A stretch of DNA of 64,000 bases from an uncultured Bacteroidia bacterium (GTDB taxonomy: Bacteria; Bacteroidota; Bacteroidia; Bacteroidales; Prolixibacteraceae): positions 30,979 through 94,978 of the forward strand of contig CAIUAN010000058.1 in the NCBI GenBank assembly GCA_903897145.1. The letters are read 5' to 3'. This document shows positions 35,691-44,025 of the stretch, one piece after another. The notes beneath the pieces were generated by a model. It was not told where the DNA came from. It ran no database searches and saw only the letters and a program-made list of their open reading frames with translations. Numbering within the stretch: the first letter of the stretch is position 1; each line of letters starts with the position of its first letter. A program made the position numbers and the translations under genes.

Positions 35691-37139
35691 CTATACGCTA
35701 TAGGTCGATGATGAGGTATCGCCACCTCTACCAGTCCAGTTTGTATGAAAGAACTCTCCGCGAGGCTTGTCGATACGCTCGTAGGTATGAGCACCGAAAT
35801 AATCACGTTGCGCTTGAAGTAGGTTTGCCGGTAATCGCTCACTGCGGAAACCATCAAAGTAGGTTAAAGCAGCTGCTAGGCAAGGGGCTGGGACGCCATG
35901 CATAATGGCACTGGCCACCACTCTACGCCATCCTGTCTGAGCTTTTTCAATGGTTGCTTTAAAATATTCGTCCAGAAGTAAATGTTCTAATTTCGGATTT
36001 TTGTCGAACGCCTCTTTGATCTTACCTAAGAAAGCCGAACGGATGATACATCCGCCACGCCACATCAGTGCGATGCCGCCATTGTTAAGGGTCCATTTGT
36101 ATTCTTTGGCCGCTTCTCCCATTAGATCATACCCTTGCGCATAGGAGATGATCTTCGCACCAAGTAAGGCATCTTTTAAATCGCTAATAAATTGATTTCG
36201 ATCTCCTCTAAAGTGCTTCTCTGGTCCGCTTAAAAACTTGGAGGCTTTTACACGTAAGTCTTTTTGAGCTGATAAGCAGCGTGCAAAGACCGATTCTCCA
36301 ATTAAAGTAAGAGGAATGCCAAGATCTAATGCTGAAACGCCAGTCCATTTACCAGTCCCTTTTTGACCAGCAGTATCTAATATCTTTTCTACTAAGGCTT
36401 CTCCATTTTCATCGCGATAGCCTAAGATATCTCTGGTGATCTCTACAAGATAGCTATCTAGATCACCTTTATTCCAGTCGGTAAACACTTGATGCATCTC
36501 GTCAGCATTCATTCCCAGTAACTCTTTCATCATCTGATAGGCCTCGCAGATTATCTGCATGTCACCATATTCGATTCCATTGTGTACCATCTTCACAAAA
36601 TGACCGGCTCCATTTTCGCCAACCCATTCGCAACAAGGCTCATCTCCAACTTTAGCTGCAACAGCTTGGAAAATAGTTTTGATTGCTGGCCATGCGGCTG
36701 GAGATCCTCCAGGCATCATAGAAGGTCCTAATAAGGCTCCCTCTTCACCTCCAGAGACGCCTGAGCCTACGAATAGCAATCCCTTGCTTTCAATATAACT
36801 TGTTCGTCTTATGGTGTCAGGAAAATGTGAGTTTCCGCCGTCGATAATGATATCTCCCGGCTCGAGGTGTGGAATGATCTGCTCAATAAAATCATCAACT
36901 GGTTGACCTGCCTTAACCAGCATCATTACTTTTCGTGGGCGCTCTAGATTAGCACAGAGATCGGCAATGGTATGACAACCAATGAAATTTTTCCCCGCTC
37001 CACGACCATTGACAAACTTGTCAACTTTATCAGTCGTGCGGTTGTAAACAGCTACGGTAAATCCTTTGCTCTCCATATTCAGCACAAGGTTTTCACCCAT
37101 TACGGCTAGGCCAATAAGGCCAATGTCAGCTTTTTTCAT
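35691..37139 (-). CDS. gnd: 6-phosphogluconate dehydrogenase, decarboxylating
   Basis: A 482-residue NADP-dependent enzyme that oxidatively decarboxylates 6-phosphogluconate to ribulose-5-phosphate. Seen: dinucleotide loop GLIGLAVMGENLVLNM, VMMLVKAGQPVD, DGGNSHFPDTIRR, GSGVSGGEEGALLGPSMMPGG, the catalytic GAGHFVKMVHNGIEYGDMQ, and the C-terminal QRDYFGAHTYERID. It is of full length. It is the last gene of the leftward hexuronate operon (24-bp gap to pdxB), with no zwf or pgl beside it. That position suggests that gluconate from hexuronates feeds it. Confidence 0.97.
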   Translation of the reverse strand: MKKADIGLIGLAVMGENLVLNMESKGFTVAVYNRTTDKVDKFVNGRGAGKNFIGCHTIADLCANLERPRKVMMLVKAGQPVDDFIEQIIPHLEPGDIIIDGGNSHFPDTIRRTSYIESKGLLFVGSGVSGGEEGALLGPSMMPGGSPAAWPAIKTIFQAVAAKVGDEPCCEWVGENGAGHFVKMVHNGIEYGDMQIICEAYQMMKELLGMNADEMHQVFTDWNKGDLDSYLVEITRDILGYRDENGEALVEKILDTAGQKGTGKWTGVSALDLGIPLTLIGESVFARCLSAQKDLRVKASKFLSGPEKHFRGDRNQFISDLKDALLGAKIISYAQGYDLMGEAAKEYKWTLNNGGIALMWRGGCIIRSAFLGKIKEAFDKNPKLEHLLLDEYFKATIEKAQTGWRRVVASAIMHGVPAPCLAAALTYFDGFRSERLPANLLQAQRDYFGAHTYERIDKPRGEFFHTNWTGRGGDTSSSTYSV

Positions 37140-37163
37140 CTTTTATAGTATTACTTTATGATG

Positions 37164-38285
37164 CTATAGTTTAAAACCTAATTGCTTAAGCTTATTTATT
37201 GCTTTTATATTGTTGATTTTGCAAAATATCCGATACGTTGGGAATTCTCTTCGCATAGGATAATCACCGCGTTGTTTTTCAAAGGTTTCAACCGAACTTC
37301 TTAGCTTTTTATCATCTGAACGGATGTCATACGTGGCTAGAATTGCGTCTGAGAGAATTTGCTGCGTTGCTTTCCCTGTTCCATCGATAAAGATATCAAG
37401 GTTATCTGGCATTTCAACATCCGAACATTTCCAATTGTTTATCCCTAGCTTAAAAAATTTACTCAGCGCTCGAATGCTCATGGAAGTACCATTGGCTTTT
37501 CCATCCCTTGAATAGCCTGCAATATGAGGTGTTGCTAAGTCAACCAATGAAAGTAGTTCAAGGTCAATAGCAGGTTCGTTTTCCCAACAATCAATCACAG
37601 CACCAGATAGTTGACCATCGTTCAAGGCTTGTTTAAGTGAGTTGGTATCTACTATTTCGCCTCGACAAGAATTAAAGAGTATTGGTTTATGCTTTGTTTT
37701 TGAAAAGAAGCTGGAATCGGCTAAATGAAAGGTCATATCTTCACCTTCCATATTTAATGGGACATGAAGAGTAATGATATCTGATTTTTCAAGAATCTCA
37801 TCTATGCCTACAAATCCTTTTAACTTTTCTGCTCGAACGCGTGGAGGATCATTTAACAGCACCTTCATTCCCAAGGTCTCGCACAATCGCGCTACTTTAG
37901 ATCCTACATTACCAACGCCAATAATCCCAATCGTTTTTTCTGTAAGTGAGAATTGATGCTTTTCGGCAAGTACCATCAAGGCAGAAGCAATATATTGCTC
38001 TACCGATTTTGAATTGCACCCTGGAGCGTTCGTCCATGCAATGTTGGCTTTTTCGCAATATTCAGTGTCAATATGATCGAATCCAATGGTGGCAGTGGCG
38101 ATAAACTTGACAGCAGAACCGGCTAGTAATTCCTCATTACAAATAGTTCGAGTACGCGTAATTAAGGCATCTGCGTCTTTTACCACTGCTACATTTGTTT
38201 TATCTCCAGAGAGATAAATAACCTCTGCATACGGTTCTAAAACACCTTTGATGTATGGGATCTTATCGTCAATTACAATTTTCAT
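37164..38285 (-). CDS. pdxB: Erythronate-4-phosphate dehydrogenase
   Basis: A 373-residue D-2-hydroxyacid dehydrogenase of the PdxB type, which oxidises 4-phosphoerythronate in pyridoxal phosphate synthesis. Seen: N-terminal KIVIDDKIPYIKG, ATIGFDHID, the NAD loop GIIGVGNVGSKVA, FNSCRGEIVDT, WENEP and HIAGYSRDGKANGT. A C-terminal PdxB dimerisation-type domain extends from about 285. It starts 1 bp after the Gfo/Idh gene. Whether it makes PLP or acts on a sugar-acid phosphate of this operon cannot be told; the PdxB-like tail favours the first. Confidence 0.9.
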   Translation of the reverse strand: MKIVIDDKIPYIKGVLEPYAEVIYLSGDKTNVAVVKDADALITRTRTICNEELLAGSAVKFIATATIGFDHIDTEYCEKANIAWTNAPGCNSKSVEQYIASALMVLAEKHQFSLTEKTIGIIGVGNVGSKVARLCETLGMKVLLNDPPRVRAEKLKGFVGIDEILEKSDIITLHVPLNMEGEDMTFHLADSSFFSKTKHKPILFNSCRGEIVDTNSLKQALNDGQLSGAVIDCWENEPAIDLELLSLVDLATPHIAGYSRDGKANGTSMSIRALSKFFKLGINNWKCSDVEMPDNLDIFIDGTGKATQQILSDAILATYDIRSDDKKLRSSVETFEKQRGDYPMRREFPTYRIFCKINNIKAINKLKQLGFKL

Positions 38286-38286
38286 C

Positions 38287-39285
38287 TTAAACTTTCGTGT
38301 GGTAATAACTTTTTACCATCTCATCCATAACCCAACTGGTTCGTGCTCCAGAGATGCCGGTAGAGGGTGATTTACCTTCGCCACGCAACTCTGCAACAAT
38401 ATCTGCCATTAGATAGGACTGCACATGTTTTGGTCGTTCAAAGCTAAACTCTTCCTTTACAATATTATTTTCAAGAATTACTGGCGAATTTTTGAATGTG
38501 GAAAAGCTTATTCTTCCTTTATCGCCAATGATCTCAACCTCATCGAGTGTGCTTTTGTCTGAAGTGGTAAAGCACCATGTTCCTGCACCAGCAATACCTG
38601 TTTGATGGAGCCAATTTGCCATGACTATATCTTCGGCAGGGTAGAGGCCTGCTTGGTTAAGTGCGTTTGCCTTAACTTGACTGATTGGCCCAAATACAAA
38701 ATCAAGGAAGTCTAAGGTGTGCGAAGCAAGGTCAAACAGCAATCCGCCTCCTGCAATCGCAGGCTGAACGCGCCATGGAGCCACTAATCGCTCTTGATCA
38801 TTTTCTGGTGGCGCATAAAAGCGAACGTTCACCAATCTTATTTGTCCGATTTGATTCGAATCAACAAGGTCCTTAACTTTCACAAATAAGGGGAGCGTTC
38901 TTCGGTAATAAGCGCTAAAGAGGGGGACGTTTGTCTGTTCTGAAACTTTGATCATCTCCAGACACTCGGCATAATTTCGGGCCATTGGCTTTTCGACATA
39001 CACTGCCTTACCAGCTTTCATAGCTTGGATAGCATATTCGCAATGCGCATCTGGCGGCGTTGCAATATAAACCGCATTAACTTCCGGGTCATTGATAAGC
39101 TCAGAAGCATCGGTGTACCATTTCGGTACCTTATGGCGTTTGGCATAATCTTCAGCCAAAGCTCCATTTCGACGCATAACGGCAACTAATGATGAATGCT
39201 CAGTTAGTTGAAGCGGAGGTCCACTTTTAACTTCTGTAACATCACCACAGCCTATCAATCCCCATTTAATCTTTTCTAATTTCAT
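38287..39285 (-). CDS. Gfo/Idh/MocA family sugar oxidoreductase
   Basis: A 332-residue NAD(P)-dependent oxidoreductase. It has an N-terminal Rossmann domain starting GLIGCGDVTEVKSGP, AVYIATPPDAHCEYA and the EKP lysine motif (YVEKPMARNY), followed by the alpha/beta substrate domain with GGGLLFDLASHTLDFLDF. It starts 3 bp after larA and is followed immediately by pdxB, so it is inside the operon. The substrate is unknown; a sugar, sugar acid or inositol-like polyol is usual. Confidence 0.88.
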   Translation of the reverse strand: MKLEKIKWGLIGCGDVTEVKSGPPLQLTEHSSLVAVMRRNGALAEDYAKRHKVPKWYTDASELINDPEVNAVYIATPPDAHCEYAIQAMKAGKAVYVEKPMARNYAECLEMIKVSEQTNVPLFSAYYRRTLPLFVKVKDLVDSNQIGQIRLVNVRFYAPPENDQERLVAPWRVQPAIAGGGLLFDLASHTLDFLDFVFGPISQVKANALNQAGLYPAEDIVMANWLHQTGIAGAGTWCFTTSDKSTLDEVEIIGDKGRISFSTFKNSPVILENNIVKEEFSFERPKHVQSYLMADIVAELRGEGKSPSTGISGARTSWVMDEMVKSYYHTKV

Positions 39286-39288
39286 TCT

Positions 39289-40578
39289 TTAGTCTTTAAA
39301 TCTTTCACGAACAGCCCAGAGCCCAATTGCAGGGTTCGAGATGTAATAAAACTCCTCCCCATTTGAGTCAATATTCCAACCATCTTTAAGTTTTTGAGGG
39401 TCGTACTGCTTAATTTTTTCTTTTAAGTTGTCGTATTTAAATCCAACGCTTTCAATCTCTTGCTGGTTAAGATTATTGCTTTCGTTTCCTGGACAGTAGG
39501 TAATCGAAAAACGACCTTCTGAGGACCCATGGATCAGGTGAGCAGCGGCACTTAAATTATTACGCAGGTCTTCATTTTCGCGAACTGCTTTTAAGGTTTC
39601 CGGGGTACCGAAATAGCCATATTTACGAATCATCTGATCAATCTCTTTGTCTTCTCCAAACTCTGTTAGACCTGGTGCAAGGACAATTAGTTCGCCCTGA
39701 TCAGCAATCGCCATCCGCGTCCGATAGATAGATTTATTGCCTAGCCAAGTCGATTTGAATTCGGCTGGATCAAGGTAGACCACCACTTTTTTGAATGGCC
39801 GGTCGAGTAGATTAAAGTTCACTTCAAGTGAGAGCTTAGCCGCAGCTTTAAATACTTCTTGGTCGTCGCCGATAAATAGACCACGAACTTTTAGTTTGCT
39901 ATCTTCAGTATCTCGACCAACCACAGTAAGAATATACAGTATCGGAAGGTGTTTGGCGAAATGATGACTAGCATAATTAAATATTCGGCGTACAGGTGTT
40001 TGGCTGCGTCCCATCATTTTCTCCATTCCGAAGGCAGCGCCAATGAAATGACTCTTATTAATCCCTTCAGCACCACCGGTTCCAACAAAAATATTTTTAT
40101 TGTGATTGGCCATTCCAACAACTTCATGAGGAACCACTTGACCTAGTGATAAGATCAAATCAAAGCCACCTTCTACTAGCAGTTTATTAACTTGTGCAGG
40201 CCAAGCAAAATCTACCGCATCTTGCGAGACTTCACGAATATATTCAGCAGGAACTTCTCCCAGGGTGATCACATCATTGCGCCAGTCATGTTCCCGGAAT
40301 AGCGTTTGTGGGATCTCTCCAAACATCTCAGAGATCTGATGCGACGTCATGGGCGTGTGAGTGCCTAAAGCGGGCAGTATGTCAGTGAGTTTTTCCCCGT
40401 AATAATCATAAGCATAGCGAGTTAATTCGCCAGTTCTAGAAGCTAGACGTGTGAAGTCAGGAGGAATAGCAAGGACTTTATGCTTCTTTCCAAGCAGATC
40501 AAGAGCTGTATTCAAACCCTGTTTTAAATCTTCAGAAGATAGGGAAGTATCAGCAGAACCAATTTGAAAGTAGATCAT
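39289..40578 (-). CDS. larA: LarA-family nickel-pincer nucleotide racemase/epimerase, candidate D-gluconate/D-mannonate 2-epimerase
   Basis: A 429-residue LarA-superfamily (DUF2088) protein. LarA enzymes use a nickel-pincer nucleotide made by LarB, LarC and LarE to invert the carbon next to a carboxylate. The cofactor and catalytic residues of lactate racemase are kept, in the same order: D41-x-T-R44, H74 (GTHTPM), H151, K161 (the residue that would bind the pincer cofactor) and H177. The H-to-K spacing of 10 and K-to-H spacing of 16 match the model enzyme. Some LarA homologues are known D-gluconate 2-epimerases, which interconvert gluconate and mannonate. Its place in a hexuronate operon that makes mannonate supports this. 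larBCE are not in the window. Confidence 0.8.
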   Translation of the reverse strand: MIYFQIGSADTSLSSEDLKQGLNTALDLLGKKHKVLAIPPDFTRLASRTGELTRYAYDYYGEKLTDILPALGTHTPMTSHQISEMFGEIPQTLFREHDWRNDVITLGEVPAEYIREVSQDAVDFAWPAQVNKLLVEGGFDLILSLGQVVPHEVVGMANHNKNIFVGTGGAEGINKSHFIGAAFGMEKMMGRSQTPVRRIFNYASHHFAKHLPILYILTVVGRDTEDSKLKVRGLFIGDDQEVFKAAAKLSLEVNFNLLDRPFKKVVVYLDPAEFKSTWLGNKSIYRTRMAIADQGELIVLAPGLTEFGEDKEIDQMIRKYGYFGTPETLKAVRENEDLRNNLSAAAHLIHGSSEGRFSITYCPGNESNNLNQQEIESVGFKYDNLKEKIKQYDPQKLKDGWNIDSNGEEFYYISNPAIGLWAVRERFKD

Positions 40579-40646
40579 TTTGAGATGCTTAAATGTAATT
40601 TATAGCTATATTCCTTAATAAACGTATAGACATGAAGTCAATATTC

Positions 40647-41726
40647 TTATCGTTTTACTCGGGCATTCCCATTCCAGATGCTCCAAACCATCTCTTCGTC
40701 GGCTGGTTGTGCATAGTCGGTTAGGAAAGTTGTCGCAAGAGCGCCTGAGGCCCAGCCAAACTGAATCCATTTGTCAGAAGACCAACCTTTCAGAATTCCG
40801 TAAAGTAATCCACCCACAAAGCCATCACCGCCACCTATTCGGTCTAAAACGGATATAGTACGTGGTTCAACGATCTGCCAGTTGTTACCTTCAAGCATAA
40901 TAGCACCCCATAAATGTTCATTAGAGCTGATAACTTGACGTAAGGTTGTTGCAAAGACTGATGTGTTAGGAAAAGCTTCTTTTACTCGACCTATCATCCC
41001 TTTGAAACCCTCGATTTCGCTGGCAATTCCTTCACCTCCTGTTTTAGGTCCTTCAATGCCTAAGCATAATTGGAAATCTTCTTCGTTTCCAATTAAGATA
41101 TCGGATAGTGAGGCTATCTCTGCAAAGGTGGCGCTAAGCTCTTTTTCGCGTCCTTTCCAAAATGAAGCTCTATAGTTAAGATCAAAAGAGATTAAAGAGC
41201 CCTCTTTTTTTGCTGTTCGCGCAAGCTGAAGACAGAAGTTGCTCGTCTCAACAGATAGCGCTGCAATTAATCCTGAAAGATGAACAATCTGAACACCCTG
41301 GACTTTAAAGATTTGCTCTAAGTCGAAATCTTTAACATTCAGGGTTCTGCCAACTTCGCCCGCTCTATCGTTTTGTACCCGTGGTCCGCGGGATCCAAAG
41401 CCACTATCTGCAATGTTGAATTGATGTCTGTAACCCCATGGATCCTCTTGAGCGACTTCAGGTCCTTCGAAATCCATGTTTCTGCCCTTTAGGTTGCTCT
41501 TTATAAACTGGGCAATTGGACTATCCTTAACGAAGGTGGTAAGTACCTTAACGGGCAGTCCTAGATAGGATGCAATACTGGCCACGTTTGTCTCGGCGCT
41601 GGTGGCGTACATCTGAAAAAGATCACTCGAATGCACCGGTTGACCATTGGCTGGCGTTAGTCGAACACCCATACTTGTGGGGACTAATAGCGACCAGGTA
41701 AACGTTTTTCTAAGTTTCAATGTCAT
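40647..41726 (-). CDS. PfkB-family sugar(-acid) kinase, KdgK-like
   Basis: A 359-residue ribokinase-fold kinase. The ATG at 41726 is preferred over the adjacent GTG at 41729. Seen: N-terminal substrate-binding strand region with SAETNVASIASYLG, the FDLNYRASFWKG segment typical of 2-dehydro-3-deoxygluconate kinases, GNEEDFQLCLG, and the catalytic anion-hole motif DRIGGGDGFVGGLLYG with the base Asp. In E. coli-type pathways KdgK phosphorylates KDG. Here no dehydratase makes KDG, and gnd closes the operon, so gluconate is a possible substrate. The exact substrate is open. Confidence 0.85.
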   Translation of the reverse strand: MTLKLRKTFTWSLLVPTSMGVRLTPANGQPVHSSDLFQMYATSAETNVASIASYLGLPVKVLTTFVKDSPIAQFIKSNLKGRNMDFEGPEVAQEDPWGYRHQFNIADSGFGSRGPRVQNDRAGEVGRTLNVKDFDLEQIFKVQGVQIVHLSGLIAALSVETSNFCLQLARTAKKEGSLISFDLNYRASFWKGREKELSATFAEIASLSDILIGNEEDFQLCLGIEGPKTGGEGIASEIEGFKGMIGRVKEAFPNTSVFATTLRQVISSNEHLWGAIMLEGNNWQIVEPRTISVLDRIGGGDGFVGGLLYGILKGWSSDKWIQFGWASGALATTFLTDYAQPADEEMVWSIWNGNARVKR

Positions 41727-41768
41727 CACATTAAGTATTTAGAATATAATATTTTATATGCTGTTAAT

Positions 41769-42620
41769 TTAAACTCCACTATAAGCATTGAAACCGCCAT
41801 CGACAGGAATGACGATGCCAGTAACAAAGGCTGAAATATCTGATAATAGAAACAGTGCGGCACCTTGAAGATCATCGGGATTTCCAAATTTCCCCATCGG
41901 TGTATTTTGTACAATTTTCTTTCCTCGAGCTGAATAATCTCCTGTCTTTTCGTCAATAACTAAAAAGCGATTTTGTTCACCTAGAAAAAATCCTGGAGCC
42001 ACCGCATTGACACGGATACCCGCTTTTGCGAGATGAACAGCCAGCCATTCAGTGAAATTATTCACCGAGGCTTTGGCTGCAGAGTAAGCAGGGATTTTAG
42101 TCAACGGATGAAAAGCATTCATAGACGATATATTTAAAACCACACCCGCTTTTTTATCCAGCATGTCGGTTGTAAAGACCATGCATGGCAAAATAGTGCC
42201 TTTGAAATTCAAGTCGAATACTTCGTCAAAACCTTCAAGCTGAAGTCCATAGAAAGTTTTACTTAAATCAGTTAGATTAGCCTCCTCAAGCTGTTCTACT
42301 TGCGTGGTTGCTTTTGGTGAATTGCCACCTGCACAATTAATAAGCAGGTCTATTGTTCCGAGTTGACGATTGATCTCTATTTTTGCTAACTCCAGTGAGC
42401 TTTTATCTAACACGTCTGCTTTTATTCCAATAATTGTGGCATTATGATTTTTAGCTAATTCTGCTGCAACAGACTTTGTTCGTTCTTCATTCCGTCCAAT
42501 GATGGCCACTTTCGTTCCAACGGAAGCAAGGGCGTGCACAAGAGATTGGCCAATTATTCCTGCCCCTCCAGTGATCACACAAACTTTTCCATTTAAATCA
42601 TCAAATGATATCTTTTTCAT
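41769..42620 (-). CDS. uxuB: SDR-type D-mannonate oxidoreductase (fructuronate reductase)
   Basis: A 283-residue short-chain dehydrogenase, unlike the long-chain UxuB of E. coli but with the role common in Bacteroidota and Firmicutes. Seen: TGGAGIIGQS (TGxxxGxG), NCAGGNSPKATT, the catalytic serine/tyrosine/lysine region with NISSMNAF and YSAAKASVN, and the C-terminal PVDGGFNAYSGV. It would reduce D-fructuronate to D-mannonate with NAD(P)H. It is the first enzyme gene after the LacI regulator, with a 32-bp gap. Confidence 0.82.
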   Translation of the reverse strand: MKKISFDDLNGKVCVITGGAGIIGQSLVHALASVGTKVAIIGRNEERTKSVAAELAKNHNATIIGIKADVLDKSSLELAKIEINRQLGTIDLLINCAGGNSPKATTQVEQLEEANLTDLSKTFYGLQLEGFDEVFDLNFKGTILPCMVFTTDMLDKKAGVVLNISSMNAFHPLTKIPAYSAAKASVNNFTEWLAVHLAKAGIRVNAVAPGFFLGEQNRFLVIDEKTGDYSARGKKIVQNTPMGKFGNPDDLQGAALFLLSDISAFVTGIVIPVDGGFNAYSGV

Positions 42621-42652
42621 CTTATCTCTTTTTTATTCAATATGAAGCTGGT

Positions 42653-43705
42653 CTATATTGATACATAATAATCCAGATTCTCTTTGGTGATAATATCTAT
42701 AGCTGTATAATTTGATTTGGTAACCTTTTCTTTTCTGATCACCTGATCAAACAATAAGTTTATTGCTTTATAACCTTGTATTTCAGGATTTTGATTGAGT
42801 AAGAAATCGATCTTTCCACTTAGCAGTAATTCAATGTTTTTTGGTATGATATCGTAACCAATGATTCGTGGTCTAACGCTATTGTGATCGAACAGATTTG
42901 CGATTAGATGTACTTTTGAATTGGAGACATAGACCGCATCAATCCCTTTCGAATGACCAAGTAATAGATGAAATTGCTCAGAGGTCGAGATGTTTTCGGC
43001 CTCCACTTCTATTTTGAGAATTGAATGACCTCTTGCTTTTTGAGATTCGAAATAGCTTAAGAAGCCTTGCTCGCGTTGCAAAAGATGATTGGCATTTTGC
43101 AAATCCTTTGTAATATGAATGACCAAGATATTACTTTTTGGTGCAAGTCCATAATCTATCAGTTTAGCCGCTAAAAAACCACTCTGCTGCGAATCTTGTA
43201 CGATGAATCCAATGGGATTAGCTTTGTCAAGATTTGAATCTATAAAGACATATGGAATCGATTGCCCGTCTAGAAGTTCTGTAAACTTCAACGATTCTCG
43301 ATGTCCCCATGGTGCGAGTAAGATGCCATCCGGTGAAGAATCTAAAATCTTGTTAGCCTCTCGGGTAAATGATTCTGGATCCTCCATTTTAAAGTAGTGG
43401 GGGACAAGTTGCACCCCGAACTGTTTCAATTGACTGATGGCTTTGTTGATACCGATTTGAGGCTTCGACCAGAAAGAATCTTGATCTAATGCCATCGGAG
43501 TGAGCGATGCAAAGGTGGTGACCTTTTTTGAAGCCAGTGAACTAGCTAAAATATTAGGCCTGTAATCAAAGTCTTGAATAATCTTCAAAATTTTCTCTCG
43601 CGTAGCTTCCGACACTTCACCACGTTGATGAATAACCCGATCAACGGTACCAATGGAAACGCCCGCCTTAAGAGCAATGTCTAATATTCGAATATTTTTT
43701 ACCAT
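42653..43705 (-). CDS. LacI-family transcriptional regulator of hexuronate catabolism
   Basis: A 350-residue LacI/GalR regulator. The helix-turn-helix and hinge helix occupy residues 1-60, with IALKAGVSIGTVDRVIHQRG as recognition region and YRPNILASSLAS as hinge. The GTVDRV form is typical of Bacteroidota LacI proteins. Residues 62-345 are a periplasmic-binding-protein-like effector domain. It leads the leftward operon and is divergent from uxaE-uxaC-exuT. Two palindromes in the shared promoter region are its likely operators. The inducer is probably a hexuronate or an intermediate such as fructuronate or mannonate. Confidence 0.9.
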   Translation of the reverse strand: MVKNIRILDIALKAGVSIGTVDRVIHQRGEVSEATREKILKIIQDFDYRPNILASSLASKKVTTFASLTPMALDQDSFWSKPQIGINKAISQLKQFGVQLVPHYFKMEDPESFTREANKILDSSPDGILLAPWGHRESLKFTELLDGQSIPYVFIDSNLDKANPIGFIVQDSQQSGFLAAKLIDYGLAPKSNILVIHITKDLQNANHLLQREQGFLSYFESQKARGHSILKIEVEAENISTSEQFHLLLGHSKGIDAVYVSNSKVHLIANLFDHNSVRPRIIGYDIIPKNIELLLSGKIDFLLNQNPEIQGYKAINLLFDQVIRKEKVTKSNYTAIDIITKENLDYYVSI

Positions 43706-43799
43706 TTATAAATCAATAAATAGTCAGAAGCTGTCATCAAGTGATAGGCTAACTCTTTCTTGAACTTTGTTTTATTCTGAATTTTAGTCTTCAGAATTA

Positions 43800-43832
43800 C
43801 AAAGATATTACTTTATCTAAATTGCAAAATTA
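43800..43832 (-). promoter_or_regulatory. Candidate promoter of the leftward hexuronate operon
   Basis: On the minus strand TATCTTTG (43800-43807) fits the -7 element and TTTG (43825-43828) the -33 box at 17-bp spacing. TAATTTTG at 43825-43832 is itself a second possible -7 element, in which case the first operator overlaps its -33 region. Confidence 0.45.
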
Positions 43833-43850
43833 ATCCTATTTTTCTAATTT

Positions 43851-43864
43851 CGTGTACGAACACG
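43851..43864. promoter_or_regulatory. LacI-type operator, site 1
   Basis: CGTGTACGAACACG: a near-perfect CG-centred inverted repeat, flanked on the right by GA. It lies upstream of the leftward start and upstream of the rightward -7 element, so it can affect both. Confidence 0.65.
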
Positions 43865-43909
43865 GAATAAAAATAATCTTTTAGAAAAATGATCGAAATG
43901 GGAGGTTGA

Positions 43910-43917
43910 TATGTTTG
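43910..43917 (+). promoter_or_regulatory. Candidate -7 element of uxaE-uxaC-MFS (TATGTTTG)
   Basis: Exact TAnnTTTG match. Transcription would begin near 43924, between the two operators, with a leader of about 100 nt. Confidence 0.45.
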
Positions 43918-43941
43918 ATTTAAAAGAAAAGAAATTACCTT

Positions 43942-43955
43942 CGTGAACGAACACG
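43942..43955. promoter_or_regulatory. LacI-type operator, site 2
   Basis: CGTGAACGAACACG differs from site 1 by one base and keeps the flanking TT on the left side in part and GGA on the right. It is 91 bp from site 1 and just downstream of the predicted rightward start, a position suited to repression. Confidence 0.65.
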
Positions 43956-44025
43956 GATAATTAGATCTGGCTTTTCTAGCTAGGATAAATGCAAATATAA
44001 GATAAATATAATTAGGTAACGAAAC

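Noticed and set aside
40647..41726. Calling the PfkB kinase a fructokinase or ribokinase
   Set aside because: The hexuronate context and the FDLNYR segment fit sugar-acid kinases better.
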